Source: Patescibacteria group bacterium UBA7396 (GTDB lineage: Bacteria > Patescibacteriota > Gracilibacteria > BD1-5 > UBA6164). From it: 33,329 nucleotides of DNA. Each line of letters begins with the position of its first letter. The stretch's first letter is position 1. The position numbers and the translations under genes were made by a program. Shown here one piece after another: positions 19,358 to 30,530 of this stretch. A model generated the notes under the pieces. That model did not search any database. It worked only from the letters and a program-made list of their open reading frames with translations, and was not told the DNA's origin. Location of the stretch: assembly GCA_002470645.1 (NCBI GenBank), contig DKNE01000001.1, positions 1 to 33,329 on the forward strand, given 5' to 3'.

Positions 19358-20785
19358 TTAAACTCTTTCCAATTTTACAATAGTCTCGATATGACTCGTA
19401 TGAGGAAACATATCAACTGGAGTTACATTTACTATTTTATAATCACTATTTTCTAAAATATATGCTAAATCTCTTGCTAAAGTTGCTGGATTACAGCTTA
19501 CGTAAATGATATTTTTTGTTTTAAATGTGAGTATATTTGGTAATGCAGATGGATGCATTCCAGCTCTTGGGGGGTCTATGATAAGTAAATCAGCTGCTTC
19601 TCATTTTTTGAGATAATCATCTAAAAAAGTTTCTACTTTTGCATTTACAAAATCCATATTTGTAATTCCATTTTTCATTGCATTTTCTTTTCCATCTTTT
19701 GAAGCATCAGCTACTAATTCTACTGAAATTACTTTTTTGCTATGAGGGGCAAATACCATTCCAATAGTTCCAGTTCCACCATATAAATCAAGAACAGTAA
19801 AGTTTTTTAATTCTTGAGTATCAATTTGACTTAAAACTTCACTATATAATTTTTCTGCTCCATATGAATTCGTTTGAAAAAAACTTTTTGGGGATATGTT
19901 AAAAGTAAGTCCAAGTAATTTTTCTTCAATAAATTTTTCTCCATAAATAAGTTCTAGTTCTCAAATCGCAACATCAGCTTTGCTATTATTTAAACTGAGA
20001 TAAATAGAGGTAATTTCTTTATATTTTTTTGCTAAAGTAGTAAAAAAATCTTTTACAAAATCTAGGTTTTGTACTCAAGAAAAAGTATGATTTATTGAAA
20101 AAATAATCATAATTTGTTTTGTAAAAAAAGCTTCTCTTATCACAATATGTCTAAAAAATCATTCTCCATTAAATTGATCATATACAGGAAATCAAGAATT
20201 TTTTGCAAAATCTTTTATTTCTTTATAAATTTTATTCGCCAGTTCTGAAATAAGAATCGTTCCATCAAAATCTTCAATTTTTGAAAATTCTCATTGCTTA
20301 TGAAATCAAACATTAAAATGTTCATTTTTTTCATGTTTTGCTGAGATAAATTTTCAGAAACTAAATTCAATTTTATTTCTATAATTATCAACCAAAGGTG
20401 ATGAAATAATTGGAGAAATTTCTAAATCGGGTTGAAGTTTTTTTACATGAAATAAAGATTCTTCAACTTGTCAGGCTTTCATTTTGAGTTGTTCATCATA
20501 TGGAATATTTACCCGAGCCGTTCCTGCTTGCATTCCATAAATATTATTTGGATGTAATTTTTCTATAGGAGATTTTTTAATGACTTCTTGAGCTTGAGCC
20601 TCAATAAAATCCTTTCTTGATTTTAAAACTCTCACATTGATAATACTTCCAGGAATCACTCCACCAGATATGAAAATAGCTTTTCCATCTATATCTTTAT
20701 TTTCAGATTTGAGACGAGCAAATCATTTTCATCAAAAGACGAGTTTTTCTACTAAAATATTTTGTAAAATTTCATTTTTTTTCAT
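19358..20785 (-). CDS. rlmD: RlmD/RlmCD-type 23S rRNA m5U methyltransferase lacking the Fe-S cluster
   Basis: A 475-residue RNA (uracil-C5) methyltransferase of the TrmA/RlmC/RlmD family. An N-terminal TRAM-like domain covers about 5-70 (VEKLVFGGKGFARL ... GGVIPGSIINVRV). The SAM motif is VLDLYGGTGTIG, then DLLIIDPPRAGMH. The catalytic cysteine is Cys431 in YVSCNPATLARD, and the C-terminal PVDMFPHTSHIETIVKLER is a family hallmark. The four-Cys Fe-S cluster site (normally C...CGGC) reads YGMQAGTARVNIPYDEQL, so the cysteines are gone. A CGG codon (20513-20515, residue 91) falls where many homologues have Trp or Leu in 'CGGCxWQH'. It starts 4 bases after the antiporter stop, so the two form one operon. 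Confidence 0.9.
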
Positions 20786-20789
20786 AGAG

Positions 20790-21752
20790 TTATATTTTTA
20801 TTATTAAATAGGTTAAATAAGAAAAGTATAATAAAATCATAAAAATTCATTCACTTCTTCCAATTTTGTGTTTTTTTCCAATAAACATAAATACAAACAG
20901 TAAAATACTTGCTAAGATAGCCATAAGTATATCTATATTTGAATTTTCTGAAAAACTAATAGGTGTGATAAGCCCAGTGATTCATAAAATCCAAAAAATA
21001 TTAAAAATATTACTTCAAACTATATTTCAAATAGCGATATCAGATTGCTTTTTTAATGCGGCTACGACTGAAGTAGCAAGTTCTGGTAAGCTCGTACCAA
21101 TAGCTACTACGCTCAGTCCAATTACGGTTTCACTCATTCAGAAATAAGATGCTATTTCTATAGCACCATCTACGATCCACTTTCCTCACAAAGTGAGCCC
21201 AGTTAATCAGATAATGATAAAAAAAATAGATTTCCAAACAGGAATTTCTGAAATTCATTCTTCTTCTGGAGTTTTTTCTCAAGCTGCCTTTGAAATTCAA
21301 AAAATATAGTATAAAAATATTACAAAAAATCAAAGTAAAACAAGTGCATCACTACGAGAAAGTTCAGAACTTACAGCTCAGTTGAAAAATATATCATTTG
21401 CTAAAATACCAAGCATTACACTTCATAAAAGAGCAAAGGGAATTTCTTTCCATACTGTAGATAGTTTTGCTTGAACTGGATAAATGATAGCAGTAACTCA
21501 GAGTATAAGTAAAATATTTGCTATATTACTTCATAAAATATTTCCAATAGCGAGATCTGTTTTTCCATCAAGTGCAGAAAAAATATTTACTGCAAGTTCT
21601 GGTGTAGAAGTTCAAAAAGCTACAATAGTCAATCCTATTACGAGAGGAGAAATATGAAATTTTAAAGCAAGAGAACTCGCTCCAGATACGAGAGTATCGG
21701 CTCATTTAATTAAAACAATAAATCAAAGAACAAATAAAATATACAGCAACAT
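20790..21752 (-). CDS. CaCA-family calcium/sodium antiporter
   Basis: A 320-residue cation/Ca2+ exchanger of the YrbG/CaxA type, with about ten membrane helices in two inverted halves. The alpha-repeat signatures are AFGTSTPELAVN (45-56) with GNILGSNIANI (70-80), and AIGTSLPELATS (217-228) with GNIVGSNIFNI. The acidic Glu of each GTSxPE motif, which binds Ca2+, is present. The two halves are joined by a hydrophilic loop (GEKTPEEEGISE). It probably expels Ca2+ using a Na+ or H+ gradient. It is the first gene of the unit running to DUF167. A long hairpin ends 4 bases before its ATG. Confidence 0.92.
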
Positions 21753-21756
21753 ATAA

Positions 21757-21801
21757 AAAAATTAAGTATAACATAAGAGGACCTATTTATACTTAATTTT
21801 T
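21757..21801 (-). terminator. hairpin between UPF0104 gene and antiporter
   Basis: A 14-bp stem (21757-21770 with 21788-21801) and a 17-base loop containing AGG/CCT. It lies 25 bases after the UPF0104 stop, with a T-run on the minus strand, so a terminator is likely. Because it ends 4 bases before the antiporter ATG, it could also act as a leader or attenuator. Confidence 0.6.
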
Positions 21802-21826
21802 AAAAAATTCAAAATCAAAAGATTAT

Positions 21827-22747
21827 TTATTTATTTCTTAATTTTTCTCCTCCAACATACAATCAAATCAGCCCATCACAAAGCGTTGACCATAGTCTTG
21901 AAAAAATACTGATAATGATAGAAATTTCTACTGGAAGAATAAATTGAAGCAAAAAGGCCAAAACTCATTCTCTCACTCAGAGTCCATTCGGAGCAAAAAC
22001 AGAAACAATTCCAACTACTCCCGCAAATACCCAAGCAAAGATGAGAAATGGAATGTCTCATATTCAAATACTAGTGATACTAAAAACTAAAAATACAAAT
22101 GAAAGTCCTTTCACTATCATTGATAGAGAGTATCAAAAAATATATTTTATAATAGAAAAAACTCATAAAAATTGCTTTTTTTCTACCGGTTCTTTTTTGA
22201 GTATTTTTAGAAGAATATTAAGAGTATTATTGAAAATAAAAGGGTGAATAGCAAGAGTAAATCAGAGAAAAAATATTCATGAAAGGAGTATATAACTACT
22301 ATTTTGTGTTCATAAAAAATAATAGATAATAAAAGGAAATGAAATCAGAAATGATGCAATTATTTGAAAAATTTGCTCATACACGCAAGAGATGAAACTC
22401 TCTCTCTTTGAAATTCATCTTTTACTCAGATAGAGTACTTTGCTCAGTATGATTGCTACTTTTCCAGGAAGATATTTACTAATCCATGAGACAGAGTTAA
22501 TATAAAATATTTCCTGAAAGGTTATTTTTTTTTCTCCAAGTAAATATTTCCATAAAAAAGTGAGTGAAAGAAAAAAGAAAAAATAAAAAATAATAGAAAT
22601 AATAAAATAAAAAATATCAAGATGAAATTGAAAAACCTTTATTTTATCATAATTTATATAAATAGTTTTTGAGAAAAAATATAAAATTCAACTAAAAAAG
22701 AGTAAAAAAATTATATTTTTCATAATATTTACGATATTTTTTTTCAT
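21827..22747 (-). CDS. UPF0104 / LPG-synthase-like integral membrane protein
   Basis: A 306-residue membrane protein of the YbhN/AglD/MprF N-terminal (flippase-like) superfamily, with about 8 helices. The family cues are WISKYLPGKVAIILSKVLYL (about 88-107), matching 'KYxPGxxWxxxxR', and APNGLGVREGVLAFLL, matching 'PxGxGxxEGxxxxLL'. Members are thought to move or modify lipid-linked molecules. The start at 22747 is chosen because a purine-rich AGGAAAA lies just before it; an in-frame ATG at 22723 would shorten it by 8 residues. It begins one base after the ugd stop, so it belongs with polysaccharide or glycolipid work. Confidence 0.8.
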
Positions 22748-22748
22748 A

Positions 22749-24068
22749 TTATTTTCCTATTCATTCATAAATAAATCACATTTCTAACATTTCTTCTTTA
22801 TTCCAAATATTTCTTCCATCAATAATAATTTTTCCAGTCATAAGATGTTTTATTTTATCAAAATCAGGCATTCTAAACTCATCCCATTCTGTTAATACGA
22901 TAAGAGCATCAGCATTTTTAATAGCATCATAATTGTTTGGTGTAAAAATCACCTTTTGTTCTGAGGAAAATAATTTTTTCACATGTTCCATAGAAACTGG
23001 GTCAAAAGCTCTGATTTCTCATACAGAAAGTTCTAGTAATTTTTTGATCACTTCCAGACTTGGAGCGTCTCTCACATCATCTGTTTTTGGTTTAAATGAT
23101 AGCCCCCAAAGTGCAATTGTTTTCCCCTCTATTTCAGGAAGATATTTGAGAAGTTTTTCTACTCCTTTTACTTTTTGAAGTGCATTTACTTTTTCAGTAG
23201 CATCAATAATTTGAAATTGATATCAAAAATCTTTTCCTGTTTCAATCAGTGCTTGTACGTCTTTTGGAAAACACGAACCTCAGTATCCAATACCAGCATG
23301 AAGAAATCTTGAACCAATTCTTTCATCGAGCCCAATTCCTTTACTGATATCAGAAATATTTGCTCAAACTATTTCTGAAAAGTTCGCAATTTCATTGATA
23401 AAACTGATTTTAGTTGCTAAAAACGCATTCGCAGCATATTTGATGATTTCAGCTGATTTAATGGTAGTAAATACTAGAGGCGCAGAAGTTCTTACAAATG
23501 GTTTATAGATATCATTCATGATTTTTTTTGCTTTTTCGCTTTCTACTCAACATACGATTCTATCAGGAGTCATAAAGTCTTTTATAGCAACTCATTCTTT
23601 TAAAAATTCTGGATTGGAAACAACATCAAAACCGACTTCCATTCATCTTTTTTTGAGTTCATCTTGTATAATATTTTTACACATTTCTCCAGTTCCAACA
23701 GGAACGGTTGATTTATTGATAAATACTTTGTATTCATTTAAATGTTGTCAAAAAGTTTGTGCTACTATTTTTACAAATCTCAGATCAGCTCTATGATTGG
23801 CATCAGGAGGAGTTCCTACGGCTGAAAAAATGGCTTTTCAAAACTCAACTCCAGCTTTTGCGTCGGTCGAAAATTGAAGTCTTCCTTCTTTATAATTTCT
23901 TTTTACGAGTTCCTCAAGTCCAAGTTCATAGATAGGCATAATTCCTTTTTTGAGGTTTTCTATCTTGTTTTGGTCAATATCGATACACATAACTTCGTGT
24001 CATACTTCAGCTAGACAAGTTCCTGTTACGAGTCAAACATATCCAGTTCCAAAAATAGTGATTTTCAT
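22749..24068 (-). CDS. ugd: UDP-glucose 6-dehydrogenase
   Basis: A 439-residue UDP-glucose/GDP-mannose dehydrogenase making UDP-glucuronate (NAD+-dependent, two oxidations). The N-terminal Rossmann motif is GTGYVGLVTG (7-16). Later come VGTPPDANHRADL, NKSTVPVGT (118-126), SNPEFLKEGVAIKDFMTPDRIV (151-172) and the central helix KSAEIIKYAANAFLATKISFINEIA. The catalytic cysteine is Cys266 in GYGGSCFPKD. The C-terminal UDP-binding domain has ALWGLSFKPKTDDVRDAPS. The short spacing of GSCFPKD and the substrate loop favour UDP-glucose over GDP-mannose, moderately. It diverges from galE and is coupled to the UPF0104 gene. Confidence 0.92.
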
Positions 24069-24132
24069 TTTTTTATATTTATAAAATAAATTTGTTTCAT
24101 TGTATGAAAAAAGCAAAAAATTCAAAATGATT

Positions 24133-24159
24133 TTGATTATGAAAACTTTTTCATATACT
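24133..24159 (+). promoter_or_regulatory. possible galE promoter with inverted repeat
   Basis: TTGATT (24133-24138), a 15-base spacer and TATACT (24154-24159), about 30 bases before galE. A perfect inverted repeat (24138-24145 with 24148-24155) overlaps the spacer and -10 and could be an operator. Weak in such AT-rich sequence. Confidence 0.3.
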
Positions 24160-24188
24160 TTTTTCCAATACTTTTTATTGTAATAATT

Positions 24189-25199
24189 ATGAAAAATATT
24201 TTAGTAACTGGGGGAACAGGATATATCGGTTCTCATGGAGTAGTCGCTCTTATAGAGTCTGGATATACTCCAATTATTGTGGATAATTTATCAAATTCAT
24301 CTAAAGAAGTTTTAGAGAATATACAAAAAATCACTGGAATAAAACCAGATTTTTATGAAATAGATTTAAGAGATTATGAAAATTTAGAGAGTGTATTTCA
24401 AAAATACGATTTTGAAGCAGTATTGCATTTTGCTTGAGCAAAAGCAGTTGGAGAGAGTTCAGAGAAACCATTTTATTATTATGAAAATAATATTTTAGGA
24501 AGCCTCAATTTATTTGAACTTATGGAACAATATGATTGTAAAAAAATTATTTTTTCTTCATCAGCTACAGTCTATGATAGTATCAAATCTCCACCATTTG
24601 TAGAAACTGATATGACTGGAAATACAACCAATCCTTATGGAACGACTAAGTTTTTAATAGAAAATATTTTAAAAGATTTAGTAAATCATAAGAGTTTTCA
24701 AGTCGTAAATTTAAGATATTTTAATCCTGTTGGAGCACATAAAAGCTGACTTATAGGAGAAAATCCAAATGGTATTCCAAATAATCTATTGCCATTTATT
24801 ATGAAAGTAGTGGTGGGAGAATTACCAGCGGTTCAAGTTTTTTGAGATGATTATGAAACCAAAGACGGAACAGGGGAAAGGGATTATATTCATGTGCTTG
24901 ATTTGATTGACGGACATTTGAAAGCTTTAAACTTTATTGAAAAATCCCAAGAAAATACATGATTTTTTGAAGTTTTTAACCTTGGAACGGGAAGTGCTAC
25001 GAGTGTAAAAGAAATGATACAATTTACTTCTGAAATCATTGGTAGGGAAGTGCTATATAGTATAAAACCAAGAAGAACCGGAGATCTTCCATCTTCATTT
25101 TGTGATCCTCTGAAAGCAGAGAAAGTTTTAGGATGGAAAGCACAAATCTCTATAAAAGAAGCGATTGAAGATAGTTATAATTTCATGAAAAAAAGATAA
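24189..25199 (+). CDS. galE: UDP-glucose 4-epimerase
   Basis: A 336-residue short-chain dehydrogenase/reductase epimerase interconverting UDP-glucose and UDP-galactose (or the GlcNAc forms). The NAD-binding motif is TGGTGYIGSH (7-16), followed by DNLSNSS (32-38), which is specific for GalE, and LHFAGAKAVGESSEKP (79-94). The catalytic residues lie in SSSATVY (123-129), and Tyr150 and Lys154 lie in PYGTTK. RYFNPVGAHKSGLIGE and ERDYIHVLDLIDGH are further GalE signatures. Full length. It supplies UDP-galactose for the polysaccharide cluster, converging on the GT2 gene with a shared terminator. Confidence 0.94.
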
Positions 25200-25218
25200 T
25201 CATATGATTATCTTTTTT
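25189..25218. terminator. bidirectional terminator, palindromic
   Basis: A perfect 30-base palindrome centred at 25203/25204, with an AAAAAA arm on one side and TTTTTT on the other. The galE stop (25197-25199) and the GT2 stop (25208-25210) both lie inside it. Confidence 0.85.
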
Positions 25219-26164
25219 CATTTTTAGGGTAGCTCATTTTTTTGGTAAGTTTGATATTTTCTTCGATAAGAAATCTGTTTTTTGCAATCAGGTCAGCTAT
25301 AATTCACAGAGAAAATAAACTGATTCCAATCGTAATCATCGCTCCAGAAATGATGAGTGATTGTAAAAGTCATGCTTGAGAATTGATAAAAAAATGAATA
25401 TAGACAAATCTCAAAATTCCTATGATTCAAATGATTAAAAATGGAATACTCAGCGCTAAAAAAATTTTTAATGGTTCATACATCATATAAACCTTACCTA
25501 TTGAAACCGTTGATTTTTTGATGTGTTCAAAAATATTTTTAAATAAACGAGATGGACGGGTTGGAAGATTGGTCGTAATATCTACCCACTCTATTTTAAG
25601 TCATTTTTTATAAGCTTGTATAATCGTATCAATTACATAACTGAATTGTGTGGTTACATTGAGTTCAAAAAGAGATTCTCTTGAATAGGCACGAAATCCA
25701 CTCACACTATCAGGAAGTTTTTCATTTACTACAAAACTTAATACTTGATTTCCTAAACCTTGAAGATATTTTTTATACCATTTAAAGTGTTGAACTTCTG
25801 TTGGTTTTCTGTTTCCAATAACAATATCTGCTTTTTTTTCTAAAATTGGCTGTACGAGATCTTTGATATATTTTGATGGGTATTGATTGTCTGCATCAGT
25901 ATTTACGAGTATATCAGCTCCATTGAGAAGGGCATTTTCTACTCACGCTTTAAATCCAAAACCAAGTCATCTATTTTTATGAAAACGAATAATATGGTGA
26001 ACTCAAAAATCTTTTGCAACTTTTCCAGTATTATCGCTACTTCCATCATCTATTACTTGGTATTCAATCACATTAATTCCATCGATATGTGTTGGAAGTT
26101 CTTTGAGTACTTTGGGAAGATTTTCTTCTTCATTTTTACAAGGAATTTGGATGATAAGTTTCAT
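25208..26164 (-). CDS. GT2 family glycosyltransferase with C-terminal membrane helices
   Basis: A 318-residue dolichyl-phosphate-sugar-synthase-like glycosyltransferase. The GT-A core starts at MKLIIQIPCKNEEENLPKVLKELP. DDGSSDNT (39-46) binds the nucleotide sugar, and NTDADNQYP holds the metal-binding DAD. Later GNRK and SVSGFRAYSRES correspond to the 'sGFRa' acceptor region of DPM1/GtrB-type enzymes. Two hydrophobic C-terminal helices (about 235-257 and 267-289) anchor it. It probably loads a sugar onto undecaprenyl phosphate or a glycolipid. It sits 64 bases after the flippase as the last gene of the rml series; its stop is inside the galE terminator. Confidence 0.88.
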
Positions 26165-26228
26165 AATTTTTTAAAGTCAGAATTAATTTTTAATATTCTA
26201 TGTAAAAATAGTGAAAAGCAAATGATTT

Positions 26229-27476
26229 TTATGATGTAGATGTGTTTTTTAATTCTTTAAAAAACATATATCAAATTGAAATAACTCAAATAGAGGCAGC
26301 ACTTATAAAGCTATAAACAAAATTTTCTAAACTTGATTGTCAGAATAAATAAGCACATCCTATCAAGAGAATACTTAAAATACCAAAAATATAATTAACT
26401 GAGTATTTTCACCATCAAATGAGTATTTTTGCAAAAAAGCTGATAAATGCAAGCAGACTATAAAATCCTAAAATGAGCAGATATACTTTCGTATAATCAG
26501 CAAGTTCAGGTTTGAGCATATTTAAAATAAAAGATCATAAAAAATAATTCACTCAAATGGCTCCAATACTTCAAATAACGATTAAAATAAGAGGATTTTT
26601 AATCAGATGAGTCGGAAGTTCTTCTTTTTTATATTCCATTATTTGTCCATAATATACGGTTTCTATAGAAAGAAACATAAAAATGAGAAACTTTCAAAGT
26701 ACTCCTATTCCAGCATAGATACCGGCTTCTCAAGGAGAAAAAATATTTTTTGCTAGTATGACATCGATATTCATAAAAAGAGCAAAAAATAAACTTACGA
26801 GTAAATAATTGAAAATAGATTTTTTATTTTTCCTAAAATCTCTTAATAATTCAGAAATATTATTTTCACTTTTTACTCATTTAAAGTAGTGAGTAATATA
26901 GAAAAAAGAAATCATAAATCAGATGAGTCCAGAAATAATTACTCATCCAATGGCTCAGTATACTTTACATCACAACCATACCAGTCCCACTCAAAAACCT
27001 AATTTACTAATAGGTCATATGATTTGCAAGAGAGCAATGATATGGAATCTTTTTAATGATCTTAGTAGTGAGTCAATACTTGATGAGACAAATCAAAAAA
27101 TAATCGTTACTCAAGTGAGAACTACGAGCCAAATACTTTCGATTCATAAAAAATCTTTTATGATAAAACTACTTGCATTGTAGAGTAAAAACATACTACA
27201 TCCTAGCAGAAAAAAAAGTTTTAATGAATTTTTAAAAATAAAATTTTGCTTGGTAATATCTCAAATATTTTTTGAATATTCTTTATTTAAAAACAAAATA
27301 ACACCACCTATAAGTACTCCTAAAATATTGAAAATTCAAAGGAGACTTGCAAATTCTCAAAAAGCTTCCAGACTTAAAAATTGTAGCATGATAGGGTGGT
27401 AGATGTAGTTGAGAAGTCAGGCTAAAATTCCACTTCATGAAATGAGTAAAACATTTATATAATTATTTTTTATCAT
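26229..27476 (-). CDS. Wzx-like polysaccharide flippase (MATE/MOP superfamily)
   Basis: A 415-residue polytopic membrane protein with about 12 helices and the typical Wzx/RfbX opening: a short hydrophilic N-terminus, then LISGSGILAGLLNYIYHPIMLQFLSLEAFGEFASLLGIFNILG. The 'FGxFASL' pattern and a helix-rich remainder containing DVILAKNIFSPGEAGIYAGIGVLGKFLIF fit the polysaccharide-transport family, which flips lipid-linked oligosaccharides. It overlaps the upstream membrane-protein gene by 14 bases. Neighbours on both sides are polysaccharide genes, which supports the assignment. Confidence 0.82.
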
Positions 27477-29115
27477 ATTGGATTTGTAAAATATCTAAGT
27501 GGGGTTTTTCATATATTTTTTTGAGCTCTTTTTTGTCTGAGAGAAAATCATATCTTGAAAATGCTCAACAATTTTTTTGTAGGATAATATTTTTTATATT
27601 ATTTTTTTTCAAATAAGAGATATCATGACTTTGTATAAAATTTTCTATATCATCTGTGAGAGGAGTTTTTATGTTGGAGTATAAATTTCACATTTCTAAA
27701 TTTTCAGCTGAAATAATATTTTCACTCTTTAAAATAGCTACCATAGGGTTGGAAATAACATTTCCATAATTCCATGCACATCACATATATGAGTGCCATG
27801 GAAGTATGAGATTTTTTTCTTGTAAATTATCTCACAATATTTTTCTTACCTCAAGATATTCTTTTGGATATTGTATAATTTTTAATTGACCATTGAACCC
27901 AAAAAGCATATTGGGTGACCAAGAAAGTATCATAAAAATGATAAAAATACAGTAAGTAATGCTATTTTGGAGATATGGATGAAAAGAGATAGAATATTTT
28001 TTACTCAAAAATGAAAGTTTCTCTAAAATAAATATATTTCCAACTAAGAAAAAGATGGTATATACAAAACTCAGCATTCATAATAATTTTCCAGGTTCTC
28101 TCATTCCTACATAATAAGGAATATTTTCATACAAAAAATGAGAAATAAATCAAAATATATTACTTGAAATTCATAAGGCTAAGATATAGCTTAAAAATCA
28201 TAATATGAGTAAAAAATAGGTGATTTTTTTAGATTTTTGAAAGCAAAAATACACTCAAAAAAGAATGATTCCTAAAATAAAAAAACCAAAAATATACCAA
28301 TATTCATTTACTGCATTTGGAGTGAGTATTCTCTCTCACCTTTCTCACCAAAATCCATATAGGAGTAGGGAAGTAAGTTCAGTTCATAATCCTGAAAGAG
28401 AGTTTTGTTGAAATACTTCTATGTTTTGGTAGTTGAATTTTTCAGTTGCACTCAGTACTGGATTACTCCCTGAAATAAATAATCATACAAATAAATGGGT
28501 GTTTAATATGATAAATACTATACTAGAGAGCACGAAAGGAATAAATTTCACTTTTTTCCAAAAAAATATGAGAAAAAGTATTCAAACAAGGATAACAAAT
28601 ATTAGGCTGTGAGGAAATATACCAACAGCAAGAGAAAAAAATAATGCGGCAAGATAAAAATATTTATTTTCATCTTTTTTTATATACTGTAAGAGGTGAT
28701 ATGCTCAGAGTCAAAATATAAAAACTCATAAAGCTATTCCGACTTGAGTGACGAGACGTTCATAAATAAAAGGATTACTTATAAAAAATACTATTCATAA
28801 AACAGAAATAAGAGAGGATAGCTTTTTATCTTTTACATCAAAGTATTCTAGTACAAGTTGTGATATTTTATATCATACATACCCTCATAGACTGAGCGTA
28901 GCAAATAGGTATATTTTTGAAAATAATTCATATCAAATCAGATAAGAAAAAAAATCATGGAGATTAAAATATATACTATAGTTAAAGTTATAACTTAAAT
29001 CATATATAGGGAAAAATACAGTATCTAAAAAGACAAAAAAACCAGAGTTTATAAAAAAACTTGGTCCTAAAATGAGGGAGATAAAAATCAGAGTAAAGAG
29101 AATTGTTTTATTCAT
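27463..29115 (-). CDS. large polytopic membrane protein, possible GT-C or polymerase
   Basis: A 550-residue protein with about eleven predicted membrane helices and a soluble C-terminal domain (about 430-550). The N-terminal helix (LFTLIFISLILGPSFF) is followed by a loop with aromatic residues (FPIYDLSYNFNYSIYFNLHDFF) like the first extracytoplasmic loop of GT-C enzymes, although a DxD or DE metal motif is not clear there. The C-terminal part has LILPWHSYMGCAWNYGN. I cannot choose between a GT-C glycosyltransferase, an O-antigen-polymerase-like protein and an uncharacterised membrane protein. Its ATG overlaps the rmlD stop by 8 bases, and its own end overlaps the flippase, so it is part of the operon. 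Confidence 0.72.
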
Positions 29116-29971
29116 TTTCTTGTTGTAAAGTATTTAAATAATTTTTTAATCAATCTTCCCAATTTCTGAGTTGAATATTTGAATTATTTTTGAGTAAACT
29201 AAATTGTGGCCTTTTAGCTTTTGTTTGAAAGTCACTTGAAGAACATGGAATTACATGAATATTTTTTTCAGAAATTTCAAAAATTTTTCTTGTAAAATCA
29301 AACCAAGTTATTGCATTTTCAGATGAGTTAGAAAAGTGAAGTATTTTTCCTCTAAAATCTCAAATATTTTCTATAATTTCTCAGATAGCAAAAGCTAAAT
29401 CTTTGGTAAAAGTAGGAATTCAAAATTGATCATTTACTACTTTTAATTCATTTCTGGTTTTAGAAAGCTTTAACATAGTATTTACAAAATTTTTAAATTT
29501 TTTTCATCATCCATATAACCAACTGGTTCTTATAATAATTGTATTTTTATTTTCTTCTCAAGCTAATTTCTCTCATAAATATTTACTCATTCCATATTCA
29601 TTGATAGGATTTTGAATATCATTTTCAGCATATCACTCTTTTTTTTGTCCATCAAAAACATAATCGGTAGAAATAGTTATGAAATCAATATTTAATTCTT
29701 TTGAGATTTTACCTAAATGATACACTCAAAGAGTATTTATTTCAAAATTTTTGAGTTTTCCAATATCTTCAGCATCATCAACAGCCGTATATGCAGCAGC
29801 ATTTAAAATGATATCTGGCATGATTTCAGAAATAATCTTTTTTGAGGTTTCAAAATTAGTAATATCGAGTCACATTCTATCAAATCAAATGATTTCAAAA
29901 TCACTTGAGCAATATTTTATAAAATCGGTGGCAAACATTCCATTTGCTCCAGTGAGAAGAATTTTTTTCAT
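29108..29971 (-). CDS. rmlD: dTDP-4-dehydrorhamnose reductase
   Basis: A 287-residue SDR enzyme doing the last step of dTDP-L-rhamnose synthesis (reduction of the 4-keto group with NADPH). Visible are LLTGANGMFA (5-14), the family's D-loop LNAAAYTAVDDAED (56-69), ISTDYVFDG (100-108) and YGMSKYLGEKLA with the catalytic Tyr and Lys. IIIRTSWLYGGG and VVNDQFGIPTFTKDLA are specific to RmlD. Full length. It follows rmlC after a single base, and its stop overlaps the next start. Confidence 0.92.
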
Positions 29972-29972
29972 A

Positions 29973-30530
29973 CTAAAATGGATTATTTTTACTAAATTCA
30001 CTAAAGCTCAGGTGTTTTTTATCTTTATCAGAAATTATTAATTCTCAAGAAAAATATTCTCACCAATTTATATTGAGTTCAGGAGAATTATATGCTATTC
30101 ATCCATCTCATAGAGGATTATAAAAATCATCGCATTTATAGACGAATTCTGTGTTATCCTCTAAGGTTAAAAAACCATGAGCAAATCCTTGAGGGATAAA
30201 AAATTGTTTTTTATTTTCAGCGCTTAAAACTACTCCAAACCATTTTCAATAACTTGGAGAATTTTTTCTTAAATCGACTGCTACATCATAAACACTTCCA
30301 GAAATAACTCTTACAAGTTTTGATTGAGTATTTATAGTTTGAAAATGAAGTCATCTCAGAACTCCAGCTTTTGATTTTGAGTGATTATCTTGAACAAATT
30401 CAACATCTATTCCAGCATTTACAAATTCTTTTTTTGAATAGGTTTCCATAAAAAAACCTCTTTCATCTCAGAATACTTGAGGTTCTATAATTATGGCTCA
30501 CACAAGAGGTGTTTGAATAAATTGAAACAT
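29973..30530 (-). CDS. rmlC: dTDP-4-dehydrorhamnose 3,5-epimerase
   Basis: A 185-residue cupin enzyme, the third step of dTDP-rhamnose synthesis. Motifs seen are PQVFGDERGFFMETY (17-31), VQDNHSKSKAGVLRGLHFQ with the catalytic His62, the KLVRVISGSVYDVAVDLRKNSPSYGKW beta segment, and FIPQGFAHGFLTLEDNTEFVYKC with the catalytic Tyr. It ends LNINWG ... ISDKDKKHLSF, as is usual for RmlC. Its ATG overlaps the rmlA stop in a TAATG arrangement. Confidence 0.94.
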
